Below, in pieces: positions 34,593 to 45,084 of a stretch of 64,000 nt of DNA. The notes below the pieces were generated by a model, which was given only the letters and a program-made list of their open reading frames with translations, was not told the origin of the DNA and did no database searches. A program made the position numbers and the translations under genes. Source of the DNA: Acidobacteriota bacterium (lineage in GTDB: Bacteria; Acidobacteriota; Terriglobia; Bryobacterales; Bryobacteraceae); contig JACQZR010000252.1 in NCBI GenBank assembly GCA_016213775.1, positions 51,668 through 115,667 on the forward strand, given 5' to 3'. Position 1 is the stretch's first letter. Each line of letters opens with the position of its first letter.

Positions 34593-37199
34593 TCAATCCA
34601 CATACAGAAAATCGTTCGAACCCATCAGGGCCTGGCAGAACATTCTGAGCCCCGACTCCGCATCCTTTTGCCTGCTGATTTGAGCAAACGCGAAGCTGAC
34701 TTCGTTCTCGCCGGCGGGACGCGAGTAGGCCAGCTCGAGGGCGCGCCGGATCCGCGCCACCAAGTCTGCGCCGGCGTCCGTCTTCGTGCGCTCGGCCAAG
34801 GCGCTCGCGGCATCGACCATCAGCGGATTGTGCAACGCTGCCAGAGCCTGCGTCGGGACAGAGGAACGGAACCGCATCGCGACGTTGTTATCCATCAAGG
34901 GCGCATCGTAGGCCACCAGAAATCCCGGTGCGGCCACGCGGCGCACCTGGAGATAGATGCTGCGGCGATTCGGATTCCGCCCCGCCGGCAGAGGATGAGC
35001 AGCCGGCTTGCAGGGCGGCGGATCGAAGTTGAACCCGCGGATGCGTTCCCCGTCGATCCGGCCCGCGGTATCAGGCAGGTAGTTGCCGTCCGGCGCAGTG
35101 CAAAGCGCGATGGGATCGCCGTACAATTCGAGGCTGAGCAGGCCGCTCGCGGCAAGGATTCCATCTCGCACTGCCTCGGCTTCCAACCGCCGCGCCGGCC
35201 AGCGCGACAATAGACGGTTCGGCTCGTCCGCTTTCAATTGAGCAGGCGACGCCGACGACGACTGCCGGTACGCGGCCGACATCATAATCTCCTTGTGCAG
35301 CCACTTCAGCTTCCAGCCGTGTTCCACAAGACTCACCGCCAGCCAATCCAACAATTCCGGGTGGGTAGGCCGCGCGCCTTGCGAGCCGAAGTCATCAGGA
35401 GTCGCGACGATTCCGGAACCGAAATGGTGTTGCCAGATGCGGTTGACGATGACGCGGGAGGTCAGCGGGTGATCGGGCTTGGTAAGCCACTTTGCGAATG
35501 CCAGTCTGCGGCCGGTGTGAGGCGAGCCAGGAGTGGGTTTAGCTGGCTGGAATGGGTTCTTCGGATCGTCAAGAATCAGCGGCACGCCGGGCTCCACCAC
35601 ATCGCTTGGGCTTTCGAAGTCTCCACGAAGCAATACTCGTGTAGTGGCGTTGGGCGAAACATCCCACGCTGCCCATATCATTTCGGGCCGCACTGCCTTG
35701 AGTTTGGCAGCGATGGCGCTCTGTGACTCGCGAGCCTGCTTGAGAGCGGGATCAAACTTCTCCAACTCCTGGTCGCTGACAGAGAACCTATCGCTATACC
35801 CGCGCATCAACCGCTTCTGATTGTCGCTTCGCTTTGACTCCGGCGTCCGGACCGCGGCAAGCGCCTCGCTACGCTGCGGCTCGTCAAGTTTTTCGAGTTG
35901 CGCCGTCAGCCACTTCTCCCTGGCAGCAGCCATCAGCAGAATGGGCGGCCGTGTTTTCGCCAACTCCTTTTGAACTTGCAGATAGGCGTCCATCTGCTCT
36001 TTGGTCGCGTTCGGAACCAACCGCGCCGGCCATTCACCAGAGCCGATATTCGCCGCCAGCCACTTTGAATCCTTGGGAGGAAAGACGTCATCCGGGTCGT
36101 ATACCGGCCGGATAGCGGCCATGATCCTGTAGTAATCCTTTTGCAGAATAGGATCGAATTTGTGATCGTGACAGCGCGCGCAGCCGAGGCTGATCCCCAT
36201 CAGCGCTTTCATCGAAACCTCAGTGGCAGCGTGGAGCGCATCGTACTGCTTATCGACTTCGTAGATCGTCTGATTGTCTGTGCCGTCCGGGGTGAGCCGG
36301 AGGAAGCCGGTAGCGGTCAGCTTCTCGACAGCTTCGGGCGACAACGGTTCGCCCATCTTCCAATCCACCATCTGGTCGCCCGCGAACTGCTCTGTGAGGA
36401 ACTGGTCGTAGGGCATGTCGCCATTGAGAGCGCGAATCACCCAATCGCGATAGCGCCAGGCGTGAGTGCGGGGCTCGTCGCCGAGAAATCCGTTGCCGTC
36501 CGCGTATCCGGCCGCATCCAGCCAGTGCCGGGCCCAGCGCTCGCCATACCGTTCGGATTTGAGGAGCCGATCGATCAGAGCTTCGTATGCCCCTTCTGAC
36601 TTGTCTTGAATAAAGCTGCGCACATCCTCCGGGGATGGTGGCAGCCCGGTGAGGTCGTAGTAGGCGCGGCGAATCAACTTTTCGCGCGGTGCTTCCTGGT
36701 TGAGAGACAACCCCTTGGCCTCAAGTTTTTCCAGGAGGAACGCGTCGATTGGGCTGCGGACCTCCGCACGATTCTTGACGGCGGGCGGCGTTCGACTGAC
36801 AGGCTTCTGGTAGGACCAGAACCGGCGGGCCCGCTCGCTGAACTGCCCCTCCGGAAGGGACTCGGACCTTGCTCCAGGGAACTGGCCCGTCTCGATCCAC
36901 TTGCGGACCAACTCCTTCTCCACGGCAGTGAGCTGCTTGCCGCCCAGCGGCATGGCGTCGGAGGCGATCTTTTTCCAGAGCACACTGTGCTCCGGCTTAC
37001 CGGGCACCACAACGGGTCCCGAGGCGCCGCCCGTCAACAGCGAGGGCAGAGTCCGCATGTCGAGATTCGCGGTTTTCGTGCTGCCGTGACAGGTGTTACA
37101 ACGCCGCTCAAAAAGGGGAAGGATGTCGTGCTGAAAGGTCGGAACCTGACCCGAAGCCGCACCCGACAAGAGTAGGACAATCCCAGTGATGATTCGCAT
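34593..37199 (-). CDS. DUF1549/DUF1553 planctomycete-type cytochrome c protein
   Basis: The 868-residue protein has a signal peptide ([20 protein letters not shown]), an N-terminal cytochrome-like domain with heme motif CNTCH (residues 34-38), then DUF1549 ([40 protein letters not shown]) and DUF1553 ([40 protein letters not shown]). It is exported and paired with the DUF1501 gene. It heads a five-gene operon ending in the dehydratase gene at 29835, with 4-nt overlaps between most members. Such pairs are abundant in polysaccharide-degrading bacteria. Confidence 0.92.
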   Translation of the reverse strand: MRIITGIVLLLSGAASGQVPTFQHDILPLFERRCNTCHGSTKTANLDMRTLPSLLTGGASGPVVVPGKPEHSVLWKKIASDAMPLGGKQLTAVEKELVRKWIETGQFPGARSESLPEGQFSERARRFWSYQKPVSRTPPAVKNRAEVRSPIDAFLLEKLEAKGLSLNQEAPREKLIRRAYYDLTGLPPSPEDVRSFIQDKSEGAYEALIDRLLKSERYGERWARHWLDAAGYADGNGFLGDEPRTHAWRYRDWVIRALNGDMPYDQFLTEQFAGDQMVDWKMGEPLSPEAVEKLTATGFLRLTPDGTDNQTIYEVDKQYDALHAATEVSMKALMGISLGCARCHDHKFDPILQKDYYRIMAAIRPVYDPDDVFPPKDSKWLAANIGSGEWPARLVPNATKEQMDAYLQVQKELAKTRPPILLMAAAREKWLTAQLEKLDEPQRSEALAAVRTPESKRSDNQKRLMRGYSDRFSVSDQELEKFDPALKQARESQSAIAAKLKAVRPEMIWAAWDVSPNATTRVLLRGDFESPSDVVEPGVPLILDDPKNPFQPAKPTPGSPHTGRRLAFAKWLTKPDHPLTSRVIVNRIWQHHFGSGIVATPDDFGSQGARPTHPELLDWLAVSLVEHGWKLKWLHKEIMMSAAYRQSSSASPAQLKADEPNRLLSRWPARRLEAEAVRDGILAASGLLSLELYGDPIALCTAPDGNYLPDTAGRIDGERIRGFNFDPPPCKPAAHPLPAGRNPNRRSIYLQVRRVAAPGFLVAYDAPLMDNNVAMRFRSSVPTQALAALHNPLMVDAASALAERTKTDAGADLVARIRRALELAYSRPAGENEVSFAFAQISRQKDAESGLRMFCQALMGSNDFLYVD

Positions 37200-37311
37200 C
37201 CGTAGAAACTGGTAGCCATGTTGAACCGAAACAGCGCGGTTCGTCCATGAACCCCATCCAATCTCGATCCGGACCGCTTTGTGCTTGAAAATATGGGTGT
37301 TGCTTGTCGCT

Positions 37312-37336
37312 CTGGACTCTACTGTGATGAGTCCAG
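37312..37336. promoter_or_regulatory. Hairpin/dyad in divergent leader of second TonB receptor
   Basis: CTGGACTC (37312-37319) and GAGTCCAG (37329-37336) form a perfect 8-bp inverted repeat with a 9-nt centre. The 248-nt divergent region between the DUF1553 gene and the second TonB receptor also holds GTAACGCTTT at 37349-37358, a near copy of the operator-like site at 27211. I found no convincing -35/-10 pair. Confidence 0.35.
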
Positions 37337-37447
37337 CGCGGGAATTTGGTAACGCTTTAGAACCACTTCATGGACTTGGCAGCTCGACAGGCGTAGCTTG
37401 ACTTAGCTGGGATTACCCGCCCGAGGGGCGAGCAAGAGGGGGCTAAA

Positions 37448-40400
37448 GTGAAAGGGCTAGTGCTACGGATGCAGAGGATGCGGTTGTATCTCTTGACGGC
37501 CTGCATGGCAGTGTTTGCCGCGTCAATGCCAGGCCAGACATTCTACGGTTCCATCGTAGGAACCGTCACAGATGCCAACGGCGGGTTGATGCCCGCAGCC
37601 ACGGTGACACTGACGAACAATGGAACCGGGACGGTTCAAACCAGTCTGACGAACGGCGTGGGCTACTACGGATTCGTCAACCTGCAGCCGGGCACTTATA
37701 AGGTAGGGGTTTCGCAGGCCGGCTTTCAAAGCTACACGCGGGATAACATCACCGTCGCGGTGGAGTCGGCTGTCCGCGTCGACGTGATGATGAAAGTTGG
37801 CGAGGTCACGCAGACCGTCGAAGTGAAGGCCGAAGTGCCCCCGCTCCAGAGTGAGAACGCCACCCTGAGCCAGGTGGTGGCCGGGCGGAGCGTTCAGGAT
37901 CTCCCCTTAAACGGACGCAACGTGTTGAATCTGGTAGCCCTGGTTCCGGGCGTAGTGCCGCAGGGGTCGTCGATGGCGCCACTGACGGGCCAAAACGTCT
38001 TTGCGGCCGGCAACTATCAGGTCGGTGGAGGCATGGCAAACCAGAGTTCGTCTCTGTATGACGGCGTGCCGATGAACATCTTTTACGGAAACCTGACTGC
38101 GCTGGTTCCCACCCAGGATGCGGTTGCCGAGTTCCGGGTGCAGACCAACAGCAACAGCGCGGAATATGGCCGTTACACCGGCGGCGTGGTCAACATGGCG
38201 TCCAAGGCGGGTACCAACGCGTTTCATGGTTCGCTGTATCACTTTTTGCGAAACAAGAACCTGAACGCTTCAGAGTTCTTCGCTAACCGCACCGGTGCAG
38301 GCAAAGGAGCCTTCACGCAGAATCAGTACGGCGGCAGCGTGGGCGGTCCCATCATCAAGGACAAAACATTCTTCTTTTCGAGCTACGAGGGGTACCGCCA
38401 GCGCTTCGGACGGCTGTTCATCAACACCGTCCCGACGCTGAAGCAGTTGACGGGAGACTTTTCCGATCTCCGCAATTCGAGTGGCGCACAGGTGCCCATC
38501 TATGACCCGGCGACCCAGTGCGGTACCGCCAGCAACAGGTCCTGCCCGGCCTCAGGGGCGCAGCGGCAAGTGTTTCCCAACAACATTATTCCCGCCACCC
38601 GTTTCGATTCGGTGGCGAAGAAATATGTCGATTTCCCCTATTGGGGAAAGCCCAACACCGCAGGCGATCCGCTCACCAACCAGTTCAATTTCGCGAAACA
38701 GGGCAGCGCGGGCGGCGATAACGACCAGTTCAACCTGCGCGCGGACCATACCATTTCCGACAAACACCGTATCTTCGGCCGCTACACCCGCTGGGAGTCT
38801 CTGAACATCAGCCCCGATGTCTACGGCAACGGGCTGGTTTCCGGCGATCCGATCTCGCCTGAATACTTCCTCACCCAGCAGGCCCTGTTCGGCGACACGT
38901 ATCTGTTCAGCCCCACGACGATTCTGGATACGCGGCTATCGTACATGCGCTGGTACAACGACCGGACGCCGGGCACGCTGGGAATCGACTTGAAGACGGT
39001 GGGATTCCCAAGCAGCTTTGTTGACGGGCTCCCGAAGGACCGCGTCACACTCACGAGAATGGGCTTGACATCCGCCACCTACAACGCCATATCGACCGGG
39101 AGCATCAGTGCCCGGACAAACAACTATGTGGTGGCAGTCAACCTCACCAAGATAGCGGGTGCCCATACCTTGAAATTCGGAGCCGATCTCCGACAGTTGG
39201 ACAACAGCTATTGGCAGAACAACAACGCCGGCGGCACGGTTAACTTCAGCAACCGGTTCACCGCCGCCAATGGCGCTAGTCCCGGCGCTACCGGCGACAG
39301 CTTCGCTTCTTTCCTGTTGGGACGCGCCGACAGCGGCATCGCGGAAACCCTCAACTGGACGGCAAACCTCACCCGCTATCAGGGGTATTTTGTCAACGAC
39401 ACCTGGCAGGTGAGCCCCAAACTGACTTTGACTCTCGGAGTGCGATGGGAGATCCCCGGTATCCAGATGGAGAAGCGGGACCGGATCGGCGGTTTGGACC
39501 CAAGCGCACCTAATCCGCTGGGGGAGAAGATCGGGCGGCAGGTGCTGGGCGACTACATACTGGCAAACACACCGCGGCACCCGGAGCGCGGTGTGCGGCC
39601 TGAGAACTACAAGCTGTTCGCTCCCCGTATCGGTCTCGCCTACCGGTTGGACAACAAGACTGTGATCCGCGCGGGCGGAGGCATTTTCTATATCCCCACC
39701 GACACGCCGTTCTGGGAAGCAGCAATCGGCCATGCGATCAACCTCTACGCCAACAACATGGTGGCCACCACTGATAACTCTGTGACGTCGGTGAACACAC
39801 TGTCAAATCCCTTCCCGGATGGCCTCATCCAGTCGCCGCAACGCAACGCCAACTATTCCAGTCTGCTGCTGGGGCTCAGCGTGCGAGGACCGTTCCGCGA
39901 GGACCCGTTTGGTTACACCGGGCAGTGGAATTTCGCAATTCAGCGCGAAATCGCCGGCTTCGCGGTAGAGACGGCCTATGCCGCCAGCCGCGGCATCCAC
40001 TTGGCGCTTGGCGAGCTGAACCACAACACGATTGATTCGAATCTGCTTTCCATGGGTACGGCGCTGCGCGAGCAGGTGCCTAATCCCTTCTTCGGCTACA
40101 TTCGCGACGGAGTGTTGTCGCAGCGGACCGTGCAGCGCGGGCAGCTTCTGCTGCGCTACCCCCAATACACAGGGTTCCGGACCACCGCCAAGGCCGGCAA
40201 CAGCACCTACCACTCGCTGCAAATGAAGGCGGAGAAGCGCTTCAGTTCCGGCGGTCGGTTGCTGGCTGCCTATACCTTCTCCAAACTCATCAGCGACGTG
40301 GAGTCCAACACAGGCTGGCTCGACGGCGGGCAGAACGCCGGTTACCAGGACCAAAACAATCTGCGGGCCGAGCGTTCTTTAGCCAGTTGGGACTCGCGCC

Positions 40401-40957
40401 ATCGGATGGTGCTGAGCTATGTGTACGATCTACCCTTCGGACGCAACCAGATGTTGCTTGCCGGAGTGGGAGGCGTGGCCGGCAAGCTGGTTTCGGGCTG
40501 GGGCGTAAATGGTATCAGCACGTTCCAGGCGGGCTTTCCTGTCGGGATGACCGCCACTCCGAATCAGACCGGCTTTAACACCGGTCTGCGGCCGAACGCG
40601 GTTTCGGGCTGCAATGCAGTCCTCGACGGCCCGGCCCAATCGAGGTTGGATGGATGGTGGAACAAGGCTTGTTTCACCGTGCCCGCCGCCTTTACGTTCG
40701 GTAACCTGTCCCGTACCGACCCGAATGTCCGGACCCACGGGATCAACAACTTCGACTTCGCTATCTTCAAGAACACGCACATTACCGAGTCGAAGAGTCT
40801 GGAGTTCCGCGCCGAGACATTCAACCTGTTTAACCGCGTGCAGTTCGGAAGGCCGGACAGCGCTGCTAACTCGGCGGCAAACTCCACATTCGGATTTGTG
40901 AGGGCACAGGCGAACAACCCGAGGTTGATCCAACTCGCGTTGCGGCTGCGTTTCTAG
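37448..40957 (+). CDS. Oar-like TonB-dependent receptor with carboxypeptidase-regulatory domain
   Basis: GTG at 37448 follows AGAGGGGG; an ATG at 37469 is an alternative. The 1169-residue product has a signal peptide (RLYLLTACMAVFAASMPGQ), a CarboxypepD_reg domain (GSIVGTVTDANGGLMPAATV to VDVMMKVGEVTQTVEV), a plug (VQDLPLNGRNVLNLVALVPG, NSNSAEYGRYTGGVVNMASK) and a barrel ending QLALRLRF. It is an outer-membrane transporter or adhesin of the Acidobacteria Oar type. It is divergent from the DUF1553/DUF1501/enolase operon and 25 nt upstream of the multiheme cytochrome gene, so the two plus-strand genes probably form one transcript. Confidence 0.92.
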   Translation: MKGLVLRMQRMRLYLLTACMAVFAASMPGQTFYGSIVGTVTDANGGLMPAATVTLTNNGTGTVQTSLTNGVGYYGFVNLQPGTYKVGVSQAGFQSYTRDNITVAVESAVRVDVMMKVGEVTQTVEVKAEVPPLQSENATLSQVVAGRSVQDLPLNGRNVLNLVALVPGVVPQGSSMAPLTGQNVFAAGNYQVGGGMANQSSSLYDGVPMNIFYGNLTALVPTQDAVAEFRVQTNSNSAEYGRYTGGVVNMASKAGTNAFHGSLYHFLRNKNLNASEFFANRTGAGKGAFTQNQYGGSVGGPIIKDKTFFFSSYEGYRQRFGRLFINTVPTLKQLTGDFSDLRNSSGAQVPIYDPATQCGTASNRSCPASGAQRQVFPNNIIPATRFDSVAKKYVDFPYWGKPNTAGDPLTNQFNFAKQGSAGGDNDQFNLRADHTISDKHRIFGRYTRWESLNISPDVYGNGLVSGDPISPEYFLTQQALFGDTYLFSPTTILDTRLSYMRWYNDRTPGTLGIDLKTVGFPSSFVDGLPKDRVTLTRMGLTSATYNAISTGSISARTNNYVVAVNLTKIAGAHTLKFGADLRQLDNSYWQNNNAGGTVNFSNRFTAANGASPGATGDSFASFLLGRADSGIAETLNWTANLTRYQGYFVNDTWQVSPKLTLTLGVRWEIPGIQMEKRDRIGGLDPSAPNPLGEKIGRQVLGDYILANTPRHPERGVRPENYKLFAPRIGLAYRLDNKTVIRAGGGIFYIPTDTPFWEAAIGHAINLYANNMVATTDNSVTSVNTLSNPFPDGLIQSPQRNANYSSLLLGLSVRGPFREDPFGYTGQWNFAIQREIAGFAVETAYAASRGIHLALGELNHNTIDSNLLSMGTALREQVPNPFFGYIRDGVLSQRTVQRGQLLLRYPQYTGFRTTAKAGNSTYHSLQMKAEKRFSSGGRLLAAYTFSKLISDVESNTGWLDGGQNAGYQDQNNLRAERSLASWDSRHRMVLSYVYDLPFGRNQMLLAGVGGVAGKLVSGWGVNGISTFQAGFPVGMTATPNQTGFNTGLRPNAVSGCNAVLDGPAQSRLDGWWNKACFTVPAAFTFGNLSRTDPNVRTHGINNFDFAIFKNTHITESKSLEFRAETFNLFNRVQFGRPDSAANSAANSTFGFVRAQANNPRLIQLALRLRF

Positions 40958-40982
40958 GTCCACGGGTAAGGAACACGCTCAT

Positions 40983-42887
40983 GTGATGCACAACCCGCGT
41001 TGGTGGCTCGTGGCAATCCTGGCGGCCCTGGAGTCGGCCTGTTCGACTCCAACAAGGAAAGCCGAAAGCGCTGCTCCGAACGCTTACGCCGATCCGAAAG
41101 CGTGCGCCGGCTGCCACGCGGACAAGGCGAGGAGTTTTGCACTCACCGGGATGGGCCGATCAATCGGCAGACCCAACACGGGGGAGGACTTCACCCGGCA
41201 CAACCAAGTAGTCCACCGTTCTTCCGAACGCACCTTCACGATGACTGTCCGCGATGGCGCCATGTATCAGCGCCGCCACCAGACCGGTCCGGACGGCCGC
41301 GAGATCAATGCAATGGAGAAGCGGGCGGAGATGGTGATCGGTTCGGGCAACCACGCGCGTTCCTATCTGGCACGCAATGGGGAAGGCAAATGGGTGGAGA
41401 TGCCCGTGACGTGGTACGCCGCCCGTGGCGGCTTCTGGGATATGAGCCCCGGTTATGATCGCGCGAATCACGAGGAATTCCGCCGTGTTGTGCCCGACGA
41501 GTGCCTGTTCTGCCACAGTTCGTATGCGCAGCCTCTCCAGGCGATCGACTGCCAGCGCTGTCATGGTCCCGGAAAGGCGCACGCCGATTCCGCCGGCCGC
41601 GCCGCTATCGTCAATCCCCGGAAGTTGAGCCGCGAACGCCAACTCGACATCTGCATGCAGTGTCACCTCGAGACCACCAGCAGTCCACTGCCAAATGCCA
41701 TTCGCCGCTTCGAGCGGACCGCATTCTCTTTTCGCCCCGGCGAAGCACTCGGCGACTTCAATCTATACTTCGACCACGCGGCGGGAACCGGTGAAGAGGA
41801 CAAGTTCGAAATCGCTCATGCCGCGTACCGGCTGCGCAAATCAGTCTGCTTTCAGAAGAGCGCGATGACCTGCAGTTCCTGTCATGATCCACATCGCGTG
41901 CAGCGTGGTGGCGAAGCGGCTGGCTGTAAACAATGCCACGCGGCGCCACACAACGCTAACACCACGTGCATCGATTGCCACATGCCGAAGCGGGCCACTG
42001 ATGATGTTCCGCAGGTGGCAATGACCGATCACTTCATCCAAAGGCGTCCAACGGAACGGGGTCCGCAAAGGCGCGCAGCCTATCAAGGCGATGTAGTCCT
42101 GTACTATCCCGGGAATCTGTCCGCAAGCGAGGAGAACGAGGCCTACCTCGCGATTGCGCAGGTGCAGCGCGGCGCCAATCTTGCCGCCGGAATCCCACGG
42201 CTGGAAGCTGCGCTGGGGAAGCTCACGACACCTCGGCCCGAGTTCCACTTCGAGTTGGCCAAAGCCTGGACAAAGCACGGGGACGAAGCCAAAGCGCTGC
42301 GCAGCTATGAGGCTGCTCTGCGTCTCGATCCCGGCTTTCGTCCGGCAATCAAAGGCATGGCCGTCTCACTGATTGCCACCGGGAGCTTCGAGCGGGCGGC
42401 GGCGCTGATTGCCGGCGTGACGGATCCGGATGCCCGGATGCTCACCAATCGCGGACAGGCGCTGCTCAAAGCCGGTCGCATGGAGGAGGCTGCACGCGTG
42501 CTCGAACAGGCAGCCGCCGCTAATCCTGACTTGCCGGAGCCGCACGACCTGCTCGGCCTGCTGTGGCTCCGCGGAAACAACGTCGAACGCGCCGAAGCGG
42601 AATTCCGTGAGGCCATTCGCATCCAACCCGATCTTGCCACTGCGCACTCCAACCTTGCCGGCCTGCTCGCGGAACGGAAGAACCTCGCCGAGGCGCGATA
42701 CCACTTCCAGAAGGCGCTCCAATCGGCGCCCGGCGCCGTCGAAACACACCGCAGTTATGGCTTTCTCCTGATCCTGATGCACGACTACTCGGGCGCTCGA
42801 AGAGCGTTCGCGGAGGCTCTGCGGCTGGCGCCGGCGCGCGCCGATATCCGGATGGAACTCGCTGAACTGGAGTCCGCGGGCCGTTAG
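40983..42887 (+). CDS. Seven-heme cytochrome c with C-terminal TPR domain
   Basis: The 634-residue protein (GTG 40983, or ATG 40986, with AAGGAA upstream) has a hydrophobic leader ending LESACSTP, possibly a non-standard lipobox. It contains seven CxxCH heme motifs in order: CAGCH, CLFCH, CQRCH, CMQCH, CSSCH, CKQCH and CIDCH, spread over the first 345 residues as in cytochrome c554/DmsE-like folds. The C-terminal 270 residues are TPRs (FHFELAKAWTKHGDEAKALR, AHSNLAGLLAERKNLAEARY). It should carry electrons in the periplasm or at the outer membrane. Its stop overlaps that of the convergent propeller regulator. Confidence 0.9.
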   Translation: MMHNPRWWLVAILAALESACSTPTRKAESAAPNAYADPKACAGCHADKARSFALTGMGRSIGRPNTGEDFTRHNQVVHRSSERTFTMTVRDGAMYQRRHQTGPDGREINAMEKRAEMVIGSGNHARSYLARNGEGKWVEMPVTWYAARGGFWDMSPGYDRANHEEFRRVVPDECLFCHSSYAQPLQAIDCQRCHGPGKAHADSAGRAAIVNPRKLSRERQLDICMQCHLETTSSPLPNAIRRFERTAFSFRPGEALGDFNLYFDHAAGTGEEDKFEIAHAAYRLRKSVCFQKSAMTCSSCHDPHRVQRGGEAAGCKQCHAAPHNANTTCIDCHMPKRATDDVPQVAMTDHFIQRRPTERGPQRRAAYQGDVVLYYPGNLSASEENEAYLAIAQVQRGANLAAGIPRLEAALGKLTTPRPEFHFELAKAWTKHGDEAKALRSYEAALRLDPGFRPAIKGMAVSLIATGSFERAAALIAGVTDPDARMLTNRGQALLKAGRMEEAARVLEQAAAANPDLPEPHDLLGLLWLRGNNVERAEAEFREAIRIQPDLATAHSNLAGLLAERKNLAEARYHFQKALQSAPGAVETHRSYGFLLILMHDYSGARRAFAEALRLAPARADIRMELAELESAGR

Positions 42888-45040
42888 CGCCGCAATGCCG
42901 CCTGCCAATCGACAACCACGGTAAGCTCATTGCGGTTCCGTCCATCAGCCGGGGCCATCATCAGAAAGCGATCTCCCCGCGGGCTCACGTCATACCCTCT
43001 TCCTGGCGTTGGATTGGGAAACAGGCGGCGAGGGGGAGACCACTCGAACTGCCATCCGCCAGGCCGTGTCTGTACAGCCATGATGTTTCCCGTGGCCGAT
43101 TCGAAAAAGATCTCGTTGTTGGCGGCCCAACGCGGCATGGTTCCACCATCAATTGAGATCTGCCATTTGGCATCCGCCTTCGGAAAGGTGGTCACATATA
43201 CTTCATTGCGGCCTGACTCGTCGGATACATACACCACCCAACGGCCGTCCGGCGAAAACTGTGGCCAGTCCTCGTTATAGCCTTTGGTGAGGAAGGGGCG
43301 CGGGGTGCGATCGCCGGTTAACGGCAGGATCCAAAGATCGAGTTTGGTGTGCGGGTTCACCTCGCAGTAGATCAGGCGCTGCCCATCGCGCGACCAATCG
43401 TAGAGGAAGTCGTCGAAGGAGGAACCGGCGAGTTTGGATTCCGGCCGGCCCGCTTTGGCGTTTCGCGTGTAGATGCCGACGCGCGCATCCCGCTCCCCAC
43501 TGTAAGCAATTTCGGCGCCATCCGGCGACCAGACGGGCCAGCCGCTCCAGGCAGGTTCGAACGTCACCCGCGTGAACAGGGTCCGCTCGAAATCGAAGAT
43601 CCACAGCGCCTGTGGAAGTCCACGTTCGATCAGAGCGCGCTTTCCGTCCGGCGACAGCCGAAGCGAGCGAAGCCAATCCGTCTCGCCGACGTACTCAGCG
43701 ATACTGCCGTCACGGCGCATCCAGACCAACCGGCTGGGTATCGTATTTCCCGGGCCATAGAGCAGAACTCCGTTCTCGGAAACGGAAACATCGGCATAAC
43801 GGGAGCGGTCCGCAAACCCAACTCCTTCCGCTACTGCGACTGCATCTCCCGTCAACGTCGCCCTCGTTGCGTCGAACGGTTGTGCCATTAGCGCCGTCCC
43901 TTTCAGCCACAGCAGGTGGCCCGGATGTTCGTGGTATGCAGGCGCATAGATAGCAGCGGCGTCGGCAGCAAACAGAGAGGCAGGTTGCGCGCTTCCACTG
44001 ACCGTTGCCAGCTCGATCCGGCGGACAGTATTGTTGAAGTACAGAAACCGTCCGCTGCCGGCCACGGGATGCGGCCAAAGAGCGCCGGCAATGCTTGCGG
44101 CCGAGGCTGGGCCGCCGGACGCCTTCACACGTTGGATGGGCCCACCGGTTCCTGTGGCGAAGAGGATGAATCCATCGTCGGTCCAACCGCCGCGAGTGGG
44201 TCGCGTCGCGGTCGCCACTTCGATCGGCGGCCCACCTGCCAGATCGATCCGCCGGATCTTCCCCGCCGACTGGAATCCGATCGACTTGCCGTCAGGCGAC
44301 CAGAACGGAAGGATAGCATCCTCGGTACCCGCCAGCGGTCTTGCGTCGAGGGAGTTCAATTGTCGAACCCACAACAGGTGCTTGCCATCGCGTGTGCCCG
44401 CGAAAACGATCGCGCTTCCGTCACGCGAGATGGCGCTGCCCCCCCGGATGCCCGCCCGCAACTCGACACCAGGCGGCGGCGGGATGGACAAACGAAGCGC
44501 CCTGCTCGCGGTGGCCTGTGGCGCGCGTGGCAGGAACCAGGCGGCGCCAAATCCAAGCAACGCCGTCAGAGCCGCCCATCTCCAGTCGATTCTCCGTGGC
44601 GAAGCCGGCAGTTCCGGAACAGGCTCCGGCTGTGCCGGATAGGTCACCTCCAACGGAGGCGCAGTGATCACTCCGTTCGCCTCGAAATGTACCGGGGCAA
44701 TGAAGCGGTATCCCTGACGCGGCACTGTTTCCACAAATCGGGGATTGCGCGCCTCGTCGCCGAGCACCTGCCTGATCTTCTGGATCGCGGTATTCAGCCC
44801 GTCGTCGAACTCCACGAAGGTGTCATCGGGCCAAAGCTGTTTGCGCAACTCTTCGCGCGTATGCAAATCGCCGGGACGGTCCAGAAGCAACATCAGCAGG
44901 CGCATCGGCTGTTCTTGCAGATGGACTTCGCGGCCGCCCTCGAAGAGTTGCCGCGAGCCGAACTCCAGCTTGAACATGCCAAACCGGCAAGTGGCCGGCA
45001 CTACGGGGCCGGCGGGAGGCAAATGTTGTTCACCCAGCAC
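42884..45040 (-). CDS. CadC-like winged-helix regulator with PD40 propeller
   Basis: The 718-residue protein has an N-terminal OmpR/CadC-type winged helix (CRFGMFKLEFGSRQLFEGGR, LWPDDTFVEFDDGLNTAIQK, FVETVPRQGYRFIAPV; about 18-115), a Pro-rich linker, one transmembrane helix (RWAALTALLGFGAAWFLP, about 152-170) and a TolB-like WD40/PD40 propeller (ILPFWSPDGKSIGFQSAGK, PQFSPDGRWVVYVSDESGRN). Such membrane-bound regulators sense outside signals through the propeller and bind DNA in the cytoplasm. The start is GTG 45040 with no strong Shine-Dalgarno. It lies 44 nt downstream of the GH18 gene, in the same direction. Confidence 0.88.
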   Translation of the reverse strand: MLGEQHLPPAGPVVPATCRFGMFKLEFGSRQLFEGGREVHLQEQPMRLLMLLLDRPGDLHTREELRKQLWPDDTFVEFDDGLNTAIQKIRQVLGDEARNPRFVETVPRQGYRFIAPVHFEANGVITAPPLEVTYPAQPEPVPELPASPRRIDWRWAALTALLGFGAAWFLPRAPQATASRALRLSIPPPPGVELRAGIRGGSAISRDGSAIVFAGTRDGKHLLWVRQLNSLDARPLAGTEDAILPFWSPDGKSIGFQSAGKIRRIDLAGGPPIEVATATRPTRGGWTDDGFILFATGTGGPIQRVKASGGPASAASIAGALWPHPVAGSGRFLYFNNTVRRIELATVSGSAQPASLFAADAAAIYAPAYHEHPGHLLWLKGTALMAQPFDATRATLTGDAVAVAEGVGFADRSRYADVSVSENGVLLYGPGNTIPSRLVWMRRDGSIAEYVGETDWLRSLRLSPDGKRALIERGLPQALWIFDFERTLFTRVTFEPAWSGWPVWSPDGAEIAYSGERDARVGIYTRNAKAGRPESKLAGSSFDDFLYDWSRDGQRLIYCEVNPHTKLDLWILPLTGDRTPRPFLTKGYNEDWPQFSPDGRWVVYVSDESGRNEVYVTTFPKADAKWQISIDGGTMPRWAANNEIFFESATGNIMAVQTRPGGWQFEWSPPRRLFPNPTPGRGYDVSPRGDRFLMMAPADGRNRNELTVVVDWQAALRR

Positions 45041-45084
45041 AGATGCACGAACATCATACTAAAATCGAGCGAGCTCTCACACCT

